Shown: piece after piece, positions 53,671 through 63,482 of the stretch
Numbering within the stretch: position 1 is the first letter of the stretch
Layout: the number at the start of each line of letters is the position of its first letter
NCBI GenBank assembly: GCA_947493165.1
Contig: CANLPY010000001.1
Coordinates: 744,001 to 808,000, forward strand
DNA length: 64,000 nt
Direction: 5' to 3'
Origin: an uncultured Erythrobacter sp.
GTDB taxonomy: Bacteria; Pseudomonadota; Alphaproteobacteria; Sphingomonadales; Sphingomonadaceae
Notes under the pieces: model-generated
What the model was told of the DNA's origin: nothing
Database searches by the model: none
Seen by the model: only the letters and a program-made list of their open reading frames with translations
Position numbers and translations under genes: made by a program

Positions 53671-53852
53671 AGCCTCTCTGGCACCTCAATTTCCTGCACT
53701 ATCGGATGCAGCGGCTCTTCGCCGCCATCGATCCAAGCCAGAGCTATCACCACAATTATCACCGCCAGCAAATACCAAATCCATCGGCTCTGCACGCGGC
53801 GCGGACCTTTGGTGTTGTCCATAGGTCTAATCGCGTTGTGTGTACGAGCCAT
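53667..53852 (-). CDS. small single-pass membrane protein
   Basis: 61 residues with one central transmembrane helix (IWYLLAVIIVVIALAWI, about residues 24-41) after a basic N-terminus (GPRRVQSRW), so the N-terminus is predicted in the cytoplasm, and an acidic outer tail (DGGEEPLHPIVQEIEVPERL). A second ATG at 53822 could be the start. It overlaps the 639-residue gene by 4 bp and is divergent from aroK across 38 bp. The pairing suggests the two work together at the inner membrane; no family is recognised. Confidence 0.68.
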   Translation of the reverse strand: MARTHNAIRPMDNTKGPRRVQSRWIWYLLAVIIVVIALAWIDGGEEPLHPIVQEIEVPERL

Positions 53853-53890
53853 ATTGCAAGCGCCCTACCCCATCTATAGGCCGTGCGGCA

Positions 53891-54469
53891 ATGACCGAGA
53901 ATAGCGCTATAAACGACAGCGATCTTGAACACGCGATCACGCGCATAGCGCGCGACCTGGATAAGCCGATTGCGCTTGTCGGGTTGATGGGGGTTGGAAA
54001 ATCCACGGTTGGACGGCGCCTTGCCAGCCTGCTCGACCGCGATTTTGTCGATGCCGACGATGCCATCGAGGAAGCAGCGCAGCGCAAAATTTCTGAAATT
54101 TTTGAGGAATTTGGCGAAGAATACTTCCGCGCTGGCGAACGTCGGGTAATCGCGCGGCTAATGGAAGAACATTCCGGCGTAATCGCAACCGGGGGCGGCG
54201 CATTTGTTGACGATGATACCCGTGCATTGATCCTCGACCAAGCGGTTGCGGTGTGGATTGACTGCGACATAGACACTTTGGTGGAGCGCACATCACGCCG
54301 GAACACCCGGCCCCTGCTGCGCACAGGCGATCCCAAAGAAATTCTGACCAGCTTACATGAAGCGCGCCAACCGTTTTACTCACAGGCTCAAATCCGGGTC
54401 GAAAGCAGGGACGGACCGCATAGCGACGTCGCCAATGATATTATTGAGGCAATTGATCGATGGATGTGA
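53891..54469 (+). CDS. aroK: shikimate kinase
   Basis: Fifth step of the shikimate pathway: ATP-dependent phosphorylation of shikimate. It has 192 residues from the ATG at 53891 (MTENSAINDSDLEHAIT). Walker A is LVGLMGVGKSTVGRRLASLL, the shikimate-binding DRDFVDADDAIEE follows, then IFEEFGEEYFRAGERRVI and the second motif VIATGGGAFVDDDTRALI, and the lid region with RTSRRNTRPLLRTGD. It is slightly longer than E. coli AroK at the N-terminus. Its stop overlaps the aroB start by 10 bp, so translation is coupled. Confidence 0.96.
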   Translation: MTENSAINDSDLEHAITRIARDLDKPIALVGLMGVGKSTVGRRLASLLDRDFVDADDAIEEAAQRKISEIFEEFGEEYFRAGERRVIARLMEEHSGVIATGGGAFVDDDTRALILDQAVAVWIDCDIDTLVERTSRRNTRPLLRTGDPKEILTSLHEARQPFYSQAQIRVESRDGPHSDVANDIIEAIDRWM

Positions 54470-55590
54470 TTCCGGTTGAGCTGGGCGGGCGCAGCTATGA
54501 TGTGACGATTGAAGCGGGATTGCTCAATCGGCTTAGTGCGGTTGCGAGCGGTTATTTGCCATCGGCCGATCAAGCGATCCCGTTCGTGGCGGACCGGAAC
54601 ACGCATGAGCGATATTCCCAGGCTGTTTCGGCGTCGTTCGATGCGGTGGGTCGGAAACTTGAATGGTTTATAGTGGAACCGGGAGAAGGCGCGAAAACAT
54701 GGCCTGTCCTCGAAAAGCTGACGGACTGGCTGCTCGCGCTCGGCGTGACCCGCGGCGATCACGTCTTTGCATTGGGCGGCGGCGTGGTTGGCGATCTCAC
54801 CGGCTTTGCCTGTGCTATCCTCAAGCGCGGTTGCGGCTTCGTCCAAATTCCGACCACCTTACTGGCGCAGGTCGACAGTTCGGTCGGCGGTAAAACCGCA
54901 ATCAATACGGGCGCAGGCAAAAATCTGATCGGGGCGTTTCATCAGCCCTCCGCTGTCCTGATTGACCCGCTTACATTGGATACATTGCCTGATCGCGAAA
55001 TGGGTGCAGGCTATGCCGAAGTGCTCAAATATGGCCTGCTGGGCGATGCCGATTTCTTCGCTTGGCTGGAGGCAAATGGCAGCAAAGTCATCGCGCGCGA
55101 ACCAGCGGCGCTGACCCATGCGATCGCCACCAGCATCCGAGCAAAAGCGCGCATTGTGGCTGAGGATGAGCGAGAGCTATCGGGGCGGCGTGCTCTGCTG
55201 AACCTTGGCCATACATTCGGCCACGCGCTGGAGGCGGAAACAGGCTTTTCGCAAGAGTTGCTGCATGGCGAAGGCGTCGCGCTCGGCATGGTGCTTGCGG
55301 CGCGCTATTCCGCCCGGCGCGGGCATTTGGATGATGGCGATGCAGAACGCACCGCGTGCGCCATTGCACAAGTTGGCTTGCGGTCTGAGATTACTCAACT
55401 CAGCCTTTCCTGCAGCGGCGCGAAGCTGGTCGATCACATGCGTCATGACAAGAAGATGGAGGGCGGAACCCTGCCCTTCCTGTTGCTCAACGCAGTTGGC
55501 GATGCGTTTTTGGCGCGCGACGTCAAACTGGACGATGTCACAGCATTTTTGGATGAGCAGCTTGCGTGCAACAATCAGGCGGAGTTTTGA
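54460..55590 (+). CDS. aroB: 3-dehydroquinate synthase
   Basis: NAD- and metal-dependent enzyme making dehydroquinate from DAHP, the second step of the aromatic pathway. It has 376 residues and starts MDVIPVELGGRSYDVTIEAG. NAD-binding and catalytic blocks are VFALGGGVVGDLTGFAC, the lysine/glutamate region QIPTTLLAQVDSSVGGKTAIN, DRNTHERYSQ, GYAEVLKYGLL and the metal ligands in LNLGHTFGHALE and LLHGEGVALGM. Co-transcribed with aroK. The 3' end runs past the stop of a convergent small gene by 16 bp. Confidence 0.96.
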   Translation: MDVIPVELGGRSYDVTIEAGLLNRLSAVASGYLPSADQAIPFVADRNTHERYSQAVSASFDAVGRKLEWFIVEPGEGAKTWPVLEKLTDWLLALGVTRGDHVFALGGGVVGDLTGFACAILKRGCGFVQIPTTLLAQVDSSVGGKTAINTGAGKNLIGAFHQPSAVLIDPLTLDTLPDREMGAGYAEVLKYGLLGDADFFAWLEANGSKVIAREPAALTHAIATSIRAKARIVAEDERELSGRRALLNLGHTFGHALEAETGFSQELLHGEGVALGMVLAARYSARRGHLDDGDAERTACAIAQVGLRSEITQLSLSCSGAKLVDHMRHDKKMEGGTLPFLLLNAVGDAFLARDVKLDDVTAFLDEQLACNNQAEF

Positions 55591-55862
55591 TTGGTCCTGC
55601 TCGGCAGTTTTGCAACCTTCTCAGGCAGGCCTTCAAGCGCGGCCTTGATCCGCTCTTGCTCAATCAGCATGGAATCGTGCTCTGCGAACAAGCGTTCAAT
55701 GTCAGCGCGGCGTTTAAGCAATGTGGTTGCGATACCGGGCGCTAGGCTCTCACCATCGCCAATCTGTCCAAGCAAGGCGGCCAAATCGCTTGCTGTGGCC
55801 TCATCAGGCGAGCGGAAATAGTGCCCCCTCGCATCGAAAAACCCTGTTCCTTGCTTAGCCAT
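55575..55862 (-). CDS. small hypothetical protein, helical
   Basis: 95 residues from the ATG at 55862 (MAKQGTGFFDARGHYFRSPDEA), chosen because the preceding codons are not conserved-looking. The first third is a compact turn-rich segment with FFDARGHYFRSPDEATASDLAALLG. The rest is helical with KRRADIERLFAEHDSMLIEQERIKA, plausibly a coiled coil. It overlaps the convergent aroB by 16 bp. I do not recognise a family; similar short alphaproteobacterial proteins sit near aroB, but I cannot confirm it. The 232-bp gap upstream, before pccA, is AT-rich and shows no gene. Confidence 0.6.
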   Translation of the reverse strand: MAKQGTGFFDARGHYFRSPDEATASDLAALLGQIGDGESLAPGIATTLLKRRADIERLFAEHDSMLIEQERIKAALEGLPEKVAKLPSRTNQNSA

Positions 55863-56094
55863 TTCAAATCCCTCACGTGTTCCCCAACGAATCGGGGCAA
55901 ATTGAATAATCTCTAATATCAGCAAGATTATCCAGTCGTTTTGAGAGATTGTCGCGAATCAACAAACCTTGCGTCCGATCTTGATACAATCGAACGGGAC
56001 TTGTTTTACGCCCGCGATAGATTCGTTCTAGCAGAGCTAATATTCGCGAAACTGGTTAATTGCAGATTGCCTAACTGCTCTGCCGGATGGGTAA

Positions 56095-58113
56095 TTATTC
56101 TAGCTCAAGTATGACCGCATCCACTGCCAGACTTTCGCCTTCGGTCGCATTGACCTTAGCGATAACGCCTTCCTTTTCGGCGCGCAGGATGTTTTCCATC
56201 TTCATCGCCTCAACCGTTGCGAGCGGCTGGCCCGGTTGAACTTCCTCGCCCTCAGCCACATGCAATTTTACGAGCAGGCCCGGCATTGGGCAGATCAGCA
56301 TTTTGGACAAATCAGGCGGGATCTTCTCAATCATATGCTCAGCCAGCGGAGCAATACTGGCGGGCAGCACTAGCGCTTCATGCGAGGCACCCCGTGTTGT
56401 CATCCGCCAGCGCACACCGACACGCTCAATTTGAACGGCAATATCAAAATCGCCGCTCGTATGCGCCAGCTTCATACCCGGAGCCCAATCCCAAGTTCCG
56501 CGGACCAGCTCACCATCAACTGCCGCGCCGCCTTCTTCCAGCAGCACATCAAAGCTGTGCGAGCCGATCTGAACCGACCAATCAGATGGAGGATGCGGGA
56601 GCGGAGCCATCTGGCCAGAGATTTGCTGCGCGCGAACCCGCTCTGTAAATTCCGCGCCGGCAAACAGCGCCGCCAATTGCCGCAAAAACGCCTCATCAGC
56701 AGGCGCGCCGACAAAGCCGTCGGGATATTCTTCCGCGATAAAACCGGTGGTGAGCTCGCCCGAACGAAACCGCTCATGCTGCATAATTGCGCTCAAAAAA
56801 TCGACATTGTGACCCAGCCCTTTGATGCGGAACCGATCCAGCGCCTCGATCTGTTTGTCAGCGGCTTCCTCGCGGGTCGGGGCCCAAGTGATCAGTTTGG
56901 CGATCATAGGGTCGTAGAACATGCTGACCTCGCCGCCTTCATAGACGCCGTCGTCCACGCGGACGCCATCTACGCCGCGCCGACCATTCGCTTCACCATC
57001 ATCAGTCCAACCGGTCAGCGGCGGCTGATATTCGACCAGTCGGCCAGTGCTGGGCAGGAACCCTCGATAGGGGTCTTCAGCATAGACGCGGTTTTCAATC
57101 GACCAGCCATCAATGCCGATATCCTCCTGCGTCATTTCCAGCTTTTCGCCAGCGGCCACGCGGATCATCTGTTCGACCAGATCGACGCCAGTGATCGCTT
57201 CGGTCACCGGATGCTCAACCTGCAGTCGAGTATTCATTTCGAGGAAGTAGAAACTCTCACCCGTCGGGTCTGCGCCGCTCACAATAAGCTCAACTGTGCC
57301 CGCAGAATGATAGTCGACCGCCCGAGAAAGGGCGACGCATTGCTCTCCCATGGCTTTGCGCATTTCAGGCGTCACGAAAGGCGATGGCGCTTCCTCAACC
57401 ACCTTTTGGTGGCGGCGTTGGATGCTGCACTCACGCTCGTTCAAATAGAGAATATTGCCGTGCTTATCGCCGAGGATCTGGATCTCGATATGGCGCGGGT
57501 TCTCGATGAACTTCTCGATGAAAACACGGTCATCACCAAAGGAATTGAGGCCTTCACGCTTGGTCGCTTCAAACCCTTCGCGCACGTCCTTTTCTGACCA
57601 GGCAAGGCGCATGCCCTTGCCCCCGCCGCCCGCGCTGGCCTTCATCATCACCGGGTATGTAATCTCGTTCGCGATCTCAACCGCGTGATCGGTATCGCGG
57701 ATTTCACCGACGAAGCCGGGCACGACATTCACACCCGCTTCCTTTGCGAGCTTTTTGGATTCAATCTTGTCGCCCATCGCCGCAATCGCGCCGGGAGGCG
57801 GGCCGATAAAGGCGATGTTTTCTGCCGCCAATGCTTCCACAAAACTGGCGCGTTCGGACAGGAAACCATAGCCTGGATGCACCGCCTCAGCGCCGGTTTC
57901 CTTGCACGCGGCGATGATCTTTCCCGGGATCAGATAGCTTTCTGCAGCGGGCGCCGGGCCGATATGCACCGCCTCATCCGCCATCCGCACGAATGGCGCG
58001 CGCGCATCTGCGTCGGAATAAACCGCGACTGTCGCGATCCCCATAGCCCGCGCGGTCTTGATGACGCGGCAGGCGATCTCCCCCCGATTGGCGATCAGAA
58101 TTTTGGAAAACAT
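56095..58113 (-). CDS. pccA: propionyl-CoA (acyl-CoA) carboxylase biotin-carrying alpha subunit
   Basis: 672 residues, biotin carboxylase plus biotin-carrier domain. The N-terminus MFSKILIANRGEIACRVIKTARAMG is the biotin carboxylase start; ATP-grasp and catalytic blocks include KASAGGGGKGMRLAWS, ECSIQRRHQKVVEEAPSP and YFLEMNTRLQVEHPVTEAITG. The C-terminal carrier domain has the biotinylated lysine in VEAMKMENIL (Lys638). The domain length and neighbours (mutase, epimerase) favour propionyl-CoA as substrate; 3-methylcrotonyl-CoA is the alternative. The beta subunit is not in the window and may lie just past its right end. Confidence 0.9.
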   Translation of the reverse strand: MFSKILIANRGEIACRVIKTARAMGIATVAVYSDADARAPFVRMADEAVHIGPAPAAESYLIPGKIIAACKETGAEAVHPGYGFLSERASFVEALAAENIAFIGPPPGAIAAMGDKIESKKLAKEAGVNVVPGFVGEIRDTDHAVEIANEITYPVMMKASAGGGGKGMRLAWSEKDVREGFEATKREGLNSFGDDRVFIEKFIENPRHIEIQILGDKHGNILYLNERECSIQRRHQKVVEEAPSPFVTPEMRKAMGEQCVALSRAVDYHSAGTVELIVSGADPTGESFYFLEMNTRLQVEHPVTEAITGVDLVEQMIRVAAGEKLEMTQEDIGIDGWSIENRVYAEDPYRGFLPSTGRLVEYQPPLTGWTDDGEANGRRGVDGVRVDDGVYEGGEVSMFYDPMIAKLITWAPTREEAADKQIEALDRFRIKGLGHNVDFLSAIMQHERFRSGELTTGFIAEEYPDGFVGAPADEAFLRQLAALFAGAEFTERVRAQQISGQMAPLPHPPSDWSVQIGSHSFDVLLEEGGAAVDGELVRGTWDWAPGMKLAHTSGDFDIAVQIERVGVRWRMTTRGASHEALVLPASIAPLAEHMIEKIPPDLSKMLICPMPGLLVKLHVAEGEEVQPGQPLATVEAMKMENILRAEKEGVIAKVNATEGESLAVDAVILELE

Positions 58114-58115
58114 AC

Positions 58116-58916
58116 CTAGTCCCTGTTTCTCTCTTGCCGCTTCGCATAGCCGATTAGGGCGTCTGCGTAAGCCCCCGTTCCGCGCCGCTCACATTCTCCT
58201 TCTACAAGGCTTCGTACAGCGGAAGAAAGCGCTGCGATATTTGCACGGTTGAGCCCGACCAATGGCTCGACATAAATGCCGATTGTGAACAGGATCGCTC
58301 CTGTTTCGGGTAAGCGGCGCAGCGTTTGACGTTCAGAGCGAACGAACAGAGTTTCGCCAGCATTGTCCGCATTCACATGTGCAAATGCGACCGGGCTGGG
58401 TTTGTCTGCCAGCCAGCGCTCATCACCTGTGGGGGCGATAAACCAATTGCATCGGCCATAGATCGGGCCGGGTTTGAGCGCGCTCATGAAATGATCGACG
58501 CCGCTTGCGAGCTGTTCTTCATAGCCAGCAATCGGAGCGTGAAGTCCGCGCAAAGGCAGTCCCATCTTGTCTGCTGGCTGCCAATCGCTTGGCCAAGCGA
58601 CCGCTGCGCCGATCAGACGGTAATGCTCCTCGCCATCAAAGCGGGTGAGCAGACACATATCTTCGTGCTGCGCCATGGCCGCTTCCAGCAATCCACCCTT
58701 TAGACCGAGCATCGCTGCGAGTTCCTCGCCCGGCGCGAGCGCTTGCGGGGTCAGCTGCGTGCCTTCGGGGAACTCAGCAAAACCTGCGCGCCGTGCCTTC
58801 AAGTCAGGTTTGGGATCGAGCCATTCGTCTTCGGTCAGTTTGGCGAGGCCCATCCGCAGCTGCCCGCCACCGCGCGCCTTGGGCAAAAGCTCATTGACGG
58901 AAAAGCCGAGGGTCAC
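58116..58916 (-). CDS. DUF3445 / heme-dependent oxidative N-demethylase-like protein
   Basis: 266 residues. It has the family wording [39 protein letters not shown] in pieces, the block [26 protein letters not shown], and [21 protein letters not shown], which I associate with PF11927 (DUF3445), whose described members carry a heme cofactor and oxidise N-methyl substrates. I am less sure of the catalytic assignment than of the family. It overlaps bioB by 4 bp upstream and lies 2 bp before pccA, so it is within the propionate block. Its job there is unknown. Confidence 0.75.
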   Translation of the reverse strand: MTLGFSVNELLPKARGGGQLRMGLAKLTEDEWLDPKPDLKARRAGFAEFPEGTQLTPQALAPGEELAAMLGLKGGLLEAAMAQHEDMCLLTRFDGEEHYRLIGAAVAWPSDWQPADKMGLPLRGLHAPIAGYEEQLASGVDHFMSALKPGPIYGRCNWFIAPTGDERWLADKPSPVAFAHVNADNAGETLFVRSERQTLRRLPETGAILFTIGIYVEPLVGLNRANIAALSSAVRSLVEGECERRGTGAYADALIGYAKRQERNRD

Positions 58917-59950
58917 TCCGCAGGCTCAACCTCATTCACACTCTTACTCGCCGCCTGTCCGCCGCACGCCCGCATCGGCTCCTCACCCTTCAGCGCAGTC
59001 AGTCCGAGCTTCGCAAACAGAGCGCCATCGCTGTCATCGCCTGCATTGGGCGCGGTCAGCAGCTTGTCTCCTGTAAAGATCGAGTTCGCGCCCGCAAGAA
59101 AGCATAGAGCCTGCGTCGCCTCGCTCATAGACTCGCGTCCAGCGGACAGCCGGACCATGCTCATGGGCATCGTAATCCGCGCGACCGCAACCGTGCGGAC
59201 AAACTCGATATCGTCGATTTTCGCCAGCGGCGTATCGGCCAGCATATCGCCCAGCGGTGTTCCCTTCATCGGAACCAGCGCGTTCACCGGCACGCTTTCG
59301 GGATGCTCCTCCAAAGTCGCAAGCGTATGGACAAAGCCGACGCGATCCTCGCGCGTTTCGCCCATGCCGATTATCCCGCCAGAGCAAACGTTGATCCCCG
59401 CCGCGCGCACATTGCCGAGCGTATCGAGGCGATCCTCGAACGTCCGGGTCGAAATCACCCGCTCATAATATTCCGGCGAAGAATCGATATTGTGGTTGTA
59501 ATAATCGAGGCCCGCCTCGGCCAGCATATCGGCCTGTTTTGGGGTGAGCATGCCCAGCGTCATGCAGGTCTCCAGACCCATGGCGCGCACGCCCTTTACG
59601 ATCTCGACGATCTTGGGCATGTCGCGCTCTTTGGGGTTACGCCACGCCGCACCCATGCAGAACCGCTGCGATCCGGCATCCTTGGCCTGCGCGGCGCGTT
59701 GCAGGATCTCTTGCGCGTCCATCAGCTTGGTCGCCTTGACATCGGTGCTGTGATGCGCGGACTGGCTGCAATAGCCGCAATCCTCCTCGCACCCACCGGT
59801 CTTGATGCTGAGCAAAGTGCACAGCTGAATTTGCTCGGGCGGATGGTTTTCGCGGTGGACGGACGCTGCCTGAAACAGCAACTCGGTAAAGGGCAGGTCA
59901 AACAACGCCGCGATCTCTTCGCGGGTCCAGTCAGTGCGTGGGTTGGTCAT
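58913..59950 (-). CDS. bioB: biotin synthase
   Basis: Radical-SAM enzyme that inserts sulfur into dethiobiotin. It has 345 residues from the ATG at 59950 ([20 protein letters not shown]). The cluster-binding motif CEEDCGYC is in [17 protein letters not shown] (CxxxCxxC), with the second cluster region and the SAM-binding block [15 protein letters not shown]. Further family segments are [32 protein letters not shown] and [18 protein letters not shown]. No other bio genes are near; it is placed with a biotin-carrying carboxylase, which is a functional fit. The C-terminal tail is variable. Confidence 0.95.
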   Translation of the reverse strand: MTNPRTDWTREEIAALFDLPFTELLFQAASVHRENHPPEQIQLCTLLSIKTGGCEEDCGYCSQSAHHSTDVKATKLMDAQEILQRAAQAKDAGSQRFCMGAAWRNPKERDMPKIVEIVKGVRAMGLETCMTLGMLTPKQADMLAEAGLDYYNHNIDSSPEYYERVISTRTFEDRLDTLGNVRAAGINVCSGGIIGMGETREDRVGFVHTLATLEEHPESVPVNALVPMKGTPLGDMLADTPLAKIDDIEFVRTVAVARITMPMSMVRLSAGRESMSEATQALCFLAGANSIFTGDKLLTAPNAGDDSDGALFAKLGLTALKGEEPMRACGGQAASKSVNEVEPAE

Positions 59951-59987
59951 CAATTTCCTCTAAGCATTAAGGACGGCAGGCTTTAAA

Positions 59988-60422
59988 TCAGTTTTCTGCC
60001 GTGTCGACGGGCAAGTAGTCGCCATCCCAATCGTAGATGTAGAAATTCCCGTTTTCCGGGTTCTTTTGAAGGTAGAACACGCCTGTCGCATCGCGCACGG
60101 GCCCTTGAGCACGCCCGCACAAAACGATCAAGTTGTCGGTGTTGTGGTAAGTTTTGTAGGTAGAGCCTTTGTCGGTTTCGATGCTGCCAAAGTGCCATGT
60201 TTCTTCTGCGATTACATCTTTGTCGAATTCGTCTGGTCGCGTGATTGTGAAATTGCTCTCGATCCGCAACATTCCCTCAACTTTGATCCGCTTTTTCCGC
60301 TCTCGTTCGAAGTAGCGCGAAGCTCTTTCTGATCCCTCTTGAGTGCAAGCGAAGAGAGGTTGCGCGGGTAGCACAAGACTAGCCATAACCAATGAGCATC
60401 CAATTCGCGTCAAGGTAATCAC
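59988..60422 (-). CDS. small exported protein coupled to the mutase (GTG start)
   Basis: 144 residues from the GTG at 60422 (read as Met, then [24 protein letters not shown]), a signal peptide with a cut after LFA. The GTG overlaps the TGA of the mutase gene by 4 bp, so I chose it over longer upstream starts. The mature part has two cysteines ([14 protein letters not shown]), is rich in charged residues ([15 protein letters not shown]), and contains a beta-rich part ([15 protein letters not shown] .. [14 protein letters not shown] .. [20 protein letters not shown]). No family is recognised. Its presence inside a cytoplasmic catabolic operon is odd. Confidence 0.72.
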   Translation of the reverse strand: MITLTRIGCSLVMASLVLPAQPLFACTQEGSERASRYFERERKKRIKVEGMLRIESNFTITRPDEFDKDVIAEETWHFGSIETDKGSTYKTYHNTDNLIVLCGRAQGPVRDATGVFYLQKNPENGNFYIYDWDGDYLPVDTAEN

Positions 60423-62572
60423 TCTGCCGCCTCCTCCAACCCTTCGCCCAATGGCGGCATATTGTGGCCGAGCAGGGTCAGAATATCGGCTGCGCATTCG
60501 ACCACGTTTGAGCCGGGGCCGTAAATACCCTGCACCCCTGCTTCGCGCAGGAAGTCATAATCGGATGCCGGGATCACCCCGCCCGCCGTCACTTTGATAT
60601 CTGCGCGGCCTGCCTCTTTTAGCAGACGGATAAGCTCGGGGATGAGCGTCTTATGCCCGGCGGCAAGCGAACTTGCCCCGATCACGTCCACATCTTTTTC
60701 CAGCGCCATATCGCGCGCCTCTGGCGGGGTCTGGAACAGCGGGCCGCTGACAACCTCGAAACCCATATCGGCAAAGGCGGACGCGATCACATTCGCGCCG
60801 CGATCATGCCCATCCTGCCCCATTTTCGCGACCATAATGCGCGGGCGCCGGCCAAGGCGGCGCTCCACCGCCTCCACACCGTCCGTTACCTGTGCCCAGC
60901 GCTGATCGAATTCATAGGCGCTCGCATAAACACCGCTTACCGGCTTCGGCGTCGCATCATGGCGGCCAAACACTTCTTCCATCGCCGACGAAATCTCGCC
61001 AAGCGTCGCATCTTCGCGGGCCGCAGCCACGGCCAATTCCAGCACGTTGCCGCCTGATGTGCAGCCCGCTGTCAACGCCTTGAGCGCCGCCTGACACGCG
61101 GCCTCATCACGGTTCGCGCGAACCTTTTTCAAGCGCTCAATCTGGCCCTTACGCACCGCCGCATTATCAATGTCGAGCGTTTCGATCGGGTCTTCCTTAT
61201 CCTTGCGGTATTTGTTGACGCCGACGATTACTGTCTCGCCCATATCAACGCTCGTCTGCTTTTGCGCCGCCGCGCGTTCAATCGCAGCCTTGGGCGCGCC
61301 GGTATCGACGTAAGCGGTCATCCCGCCTGCCGCATCGACCTGCGCGATCAGCTTCTCCGCTTCGTCAACCAGCGTCGCGGTAAGCGCTTCGATATAGTGT
61401 GAGCCGCCCAAAGGATCGACAACGCTGGTGATGCCGCTTTCCTCTTGCAAGACCAGCTGCGTATTGCGCGCGATCCGGGCAGAGAAATCCGTCGGCAGCG
61501 CAATCGCCTCGTCCAAGGCATTGGTGTGCAGGCTTTGCGTTCCGCCTAATGTCGCGGCCATCGCTTCCACCGTGGTGCGGATCACATTGTTGTATGGGTC
61601 TTGCTCTTGCAGGCTCACCCCAGACGTCTGGCAATGCGTGCGCAGCATTTTGGAGCGTTCCGATTGCGCGCCTAGCCCGTCCATTGTGCGATACCATAGC
61701 GTGCGCGCGGCGCGCAGTTTGGCGATCTCCATGAAGAAGTTCATACCAATACCGAAGAAGAACGACAGCCGGCCTGCAAACGCATCAATATCCAGGCCCG
61801 TGGCCATCGCGCGTTTCACATATTCCTTGCCGTCAGCGATCGTGAAGGCAAGTTCCTGCACCGCTGTCGCGCCGGCCTCATGCATGTGGTAGCCAGAGAT
61901 CGAAATGCTGTTGAATTTCGGCATGTTGGCGCTGGTGTAGCCGATGATATCTGACACGATCCGCATGCTGGGTTCTGGCGGATAGATGTAGGTGTTGCGG
62001 ACCATGAATTCTTTTAGGATGTCGTTCTGGATCGTGCCCGACAGCTTATCTGCCGTCACACCCTGACGCTCGCCTGCGACGATGTAGAACGCCAGCACAG
62101 GGATCACTGCGCCGTTCATCGTCATACTGACGCTCATTGTATCCAGCGGGATCTGGTCGAACAGAATTTCCATATCCGCGACCGTATCAATCGCCACGCC
62201 CGCCTTGCCGACATCACCAACCACGCGTTCATGGTCACTGTCATAGCCGCGGTGCGTGGCGAGGTCGAAGGCGACCGACAGCCCCTTTTGCCCAGCGGCC
62301 AGATTGCGGCGGTAAAATGCGTTGGATTCCTCAGCCGTTGAAAACCCCGCATATTGCCGGATCGTCCACGGACGCCCAGCATACATGCTGGCCTTTACCC
62401 CGCGCGTGAACGGCGCAAAGCCCGGCAGGCCCGGATCAAAATCTGCGTGATCTTCGCCCGTGTAAAGCGGCTTTACCGCAAAGCCTTCGGGCGTTTGCGT
62501 CGTCAGATCGCGGCCTTTGGATTCCTTATCCGCCAGCGCTTTCCAATCAGATGGGGTCGGTTTTTCCGTCAT
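60419..62572 (-). CDS. scpA: methylmalonyl-CoA mutase
   Basis: Adenosylcobalamin enzyme that rearranges (R)-methylmalonyl-CoA to succinyl-CoA, ending propionate catabolism in the TCA cycle. It has 717 residues, the single-chain homodimer type. The N-terminal barrel has [20 protein letters not shown] and [14 protein letters not shown]. The cobalamin-binding domain has the base-off motif [18 protein letters not shown] (DxHxxG), [10 protein letters not shown] and [20 protein letters not shown] near the C-terminus. It is between the enoyl-CoA hydratase and the GTG-started small gene. Activity depends on imported or made B12. Confidence 0.95.
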   Translation of the reverse strand: MTEKPTPSDWKALADKESKGRDLTTQTPEGFAVKPLYTGEDHADFDPGLPGFAPFTRGVKASMYAGRPWTIRQYAGFSTAEESNAFYRRNLAAGQKGLSVAFDLATHRGYDSDHERVVGDVGKAGVAIDTVADMEILFDQIPLDTMSVSMTMNGAVIPVLAFYIVAGERQGVTADKLSGTIQNDILKEFMVRNTYIYPPEPSMRIVSDIIGYTSANMPKFNSISISGYHMHEAGATAVQELAFTIADGKEYVKRAMATGLDIDAFAGRLSFFFGIGMNFFMEIAKLRAARTLWYRTMDGLGAQSERSKMLRTHCQTSGVSLQEQDPYNNVIRTTVEAMAATLGGTQSLHTNALDEAIALPTDFSARIARNTQLVLQEESGITSVVDPLGGSHYIEALTATLVDEAEKLIAQVDAAGGMTAYVDTGAPKAAIERAAAQKQTSVDMGETVIVGVNKYRKDKEDPIETLDIDNAAVRKGQIERLKKVRANRDEAACQAALKALTAGCTSGGNVLELAVAAAREDATLGEISSAMEEVFGRHDATPKPVSGVYASAYEFDQRWAQVTDGVEAVERRLGRRPRIMVAKMGQDGHDRGANVIASAFADMGFEVVSGPLFQTPPEARDMALEKDVDVIGASSLAAGHKTLIPELIRLLKEAGRADIKVTAGGVIPASDYDFLREAGVQGIYGPGSNVVECAADILTLLGHNMPPLGEGLEEAAE

Positions 62573-62686
62573 AGTCTAACAATATCCGTTCGGGCTGAGC
62601 CCGTCGAAGCCCTGCTTTTTTCTGTTGCACAGAGTTAGAGGGAAATTCAGCCCTTCGGCAAGCTCAGGGCGAGTGCTTTGAAGGTA
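62573..62686. repeat. sphingomonad-type palindromic repeat pair
   Basis: Two facing half-elements lie between the mutase and the enoyl-CoA hydratase genes: TTCGGGCTGAGCCCGTCGAA near 62589-62608, and one whose reverse complement reads CGCCCTGAGCTTGCCGAAGG near 62653-62672. Both contain short inverted repeats. No protein-coding frame is plausible here. Confidence 0.65.
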
Positions 62687-63460
62687 TTACGCCCCCTTAA
62701 ACTCGGCCTTGCGCTTTTCGAGGAAAGCCATGCCGCCCTCCTTCGCATCATCGCTGGCCCCGGCCAGCCGCTGGCCTTCAGCCTCTGCGACCAGCACCTG
62801 TTGCAAGCTGCCATCCATCGACAGATTGATATTGGCCTTCATCGTCGCCAGCGCGAGCGTTGGCCCATTCGCCAGTTTCTGTGCGAGCGCGCGCGCTTCA
62901 TCCATCAACGCGTCATCATCGACCGCTTTGTAAACAAGGCCCCAGTCTTCTGCTTGCTCTGCGCCGATTTTTTCACCCAGCATCATCATGCGAGTGGCAC
63001 GCGCGCGGCCAATCGCGCGGGTCAGCAACCAGGTTGATCCGCCGTCAGGCACAAGGCCAATGTTTACGAAGGCCTGCAGGAAATACGCCTTCTTCCCCGC
63101 GAGCACGAAGTCGCCTGCAAGCGCCAGCGAACAGCCAACACCCGCCGCCGGACCATTGACCGCGCAGATCACCGGCACGGGCGCGCGCAGCACTTGACTG
63201 ATCGCAGGATTATAGTGGTTTTGCAGCGCCTTGTGGCTGCCGCCCTTTTCGCCAGTTGAGCGCGCAGACAGATCCGCGCCAGAGCAAAAGCCCTTACCCT
63301 CACCCGTGATCAAAACCGCGCGAGCGTCCCCCAGATCATAGAATGCAGCGCCAATTTCGTCCGCCATTTGCGGGGGCATAGCGTTAAGGCGATCTGGCCG
63401 GTTCAGCGTGATCGTCATCAGCGGGCCGTCGCGTTCAACTTTGATGGTTTCGTAGGTCAT
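62687..63460 (-). CDS. enoyl-CoA hydratase/isomerase family protein (PaaG-like)
   Basis: 257-residue crotonase-fold enzyme. The oxyanion-hole glycine regions are KGFCSGADLSARST and GPAAGVGCSLALAGDFV, and the catalytic acid lies in VNIGLVPDGGSTWLLTRAIG, a PDGG pattern seen in PaaG-type ring isomerases and related hydratases. C-terminal blocks LALATMKANINLS and EGGMAFLEKRKAEFKGA are typical. Set between the mutase and the epimerase, it may serve propionate- or branched-chain-derived acyl-CoA breakdown; the exact substrate is not readable. It is flanked by repeats on both sides. Confidence 0.88.
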   Translation of the reverse strand: MTYETIKVERDGPLMTITLNRPDRLNAMPPQMADEIGAAFYDLGDARAVLITGEGKGFCSGADLSARSTGEKGGSHKALQNHYNPAISQVLRAPVPVICAVNGPAAGVGCSLALAGDFVLAGKKAYFLQAFVNIGLVPDGGSTWLLTRAIGRARATRMMMLGEKIGAEQAEDWGLVYKAVDDDALMDEARALAQKLANGPTLALATMKANINLSMDGSLQQVLVAEAEGQRLAGASDDAKEGGMAFLEKRKAEFKGA

Positions 63461-63482
63461 GTCGCTGTTCTCTCCGATTTTC

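Noticed and set aside
56380..57597. Long plus-strand open frame (405 codons) opposite the carboxylase gene
   Set aside because: It is complementary to pccA, which has all catalytic and biotinylation motifs; it has no domain.
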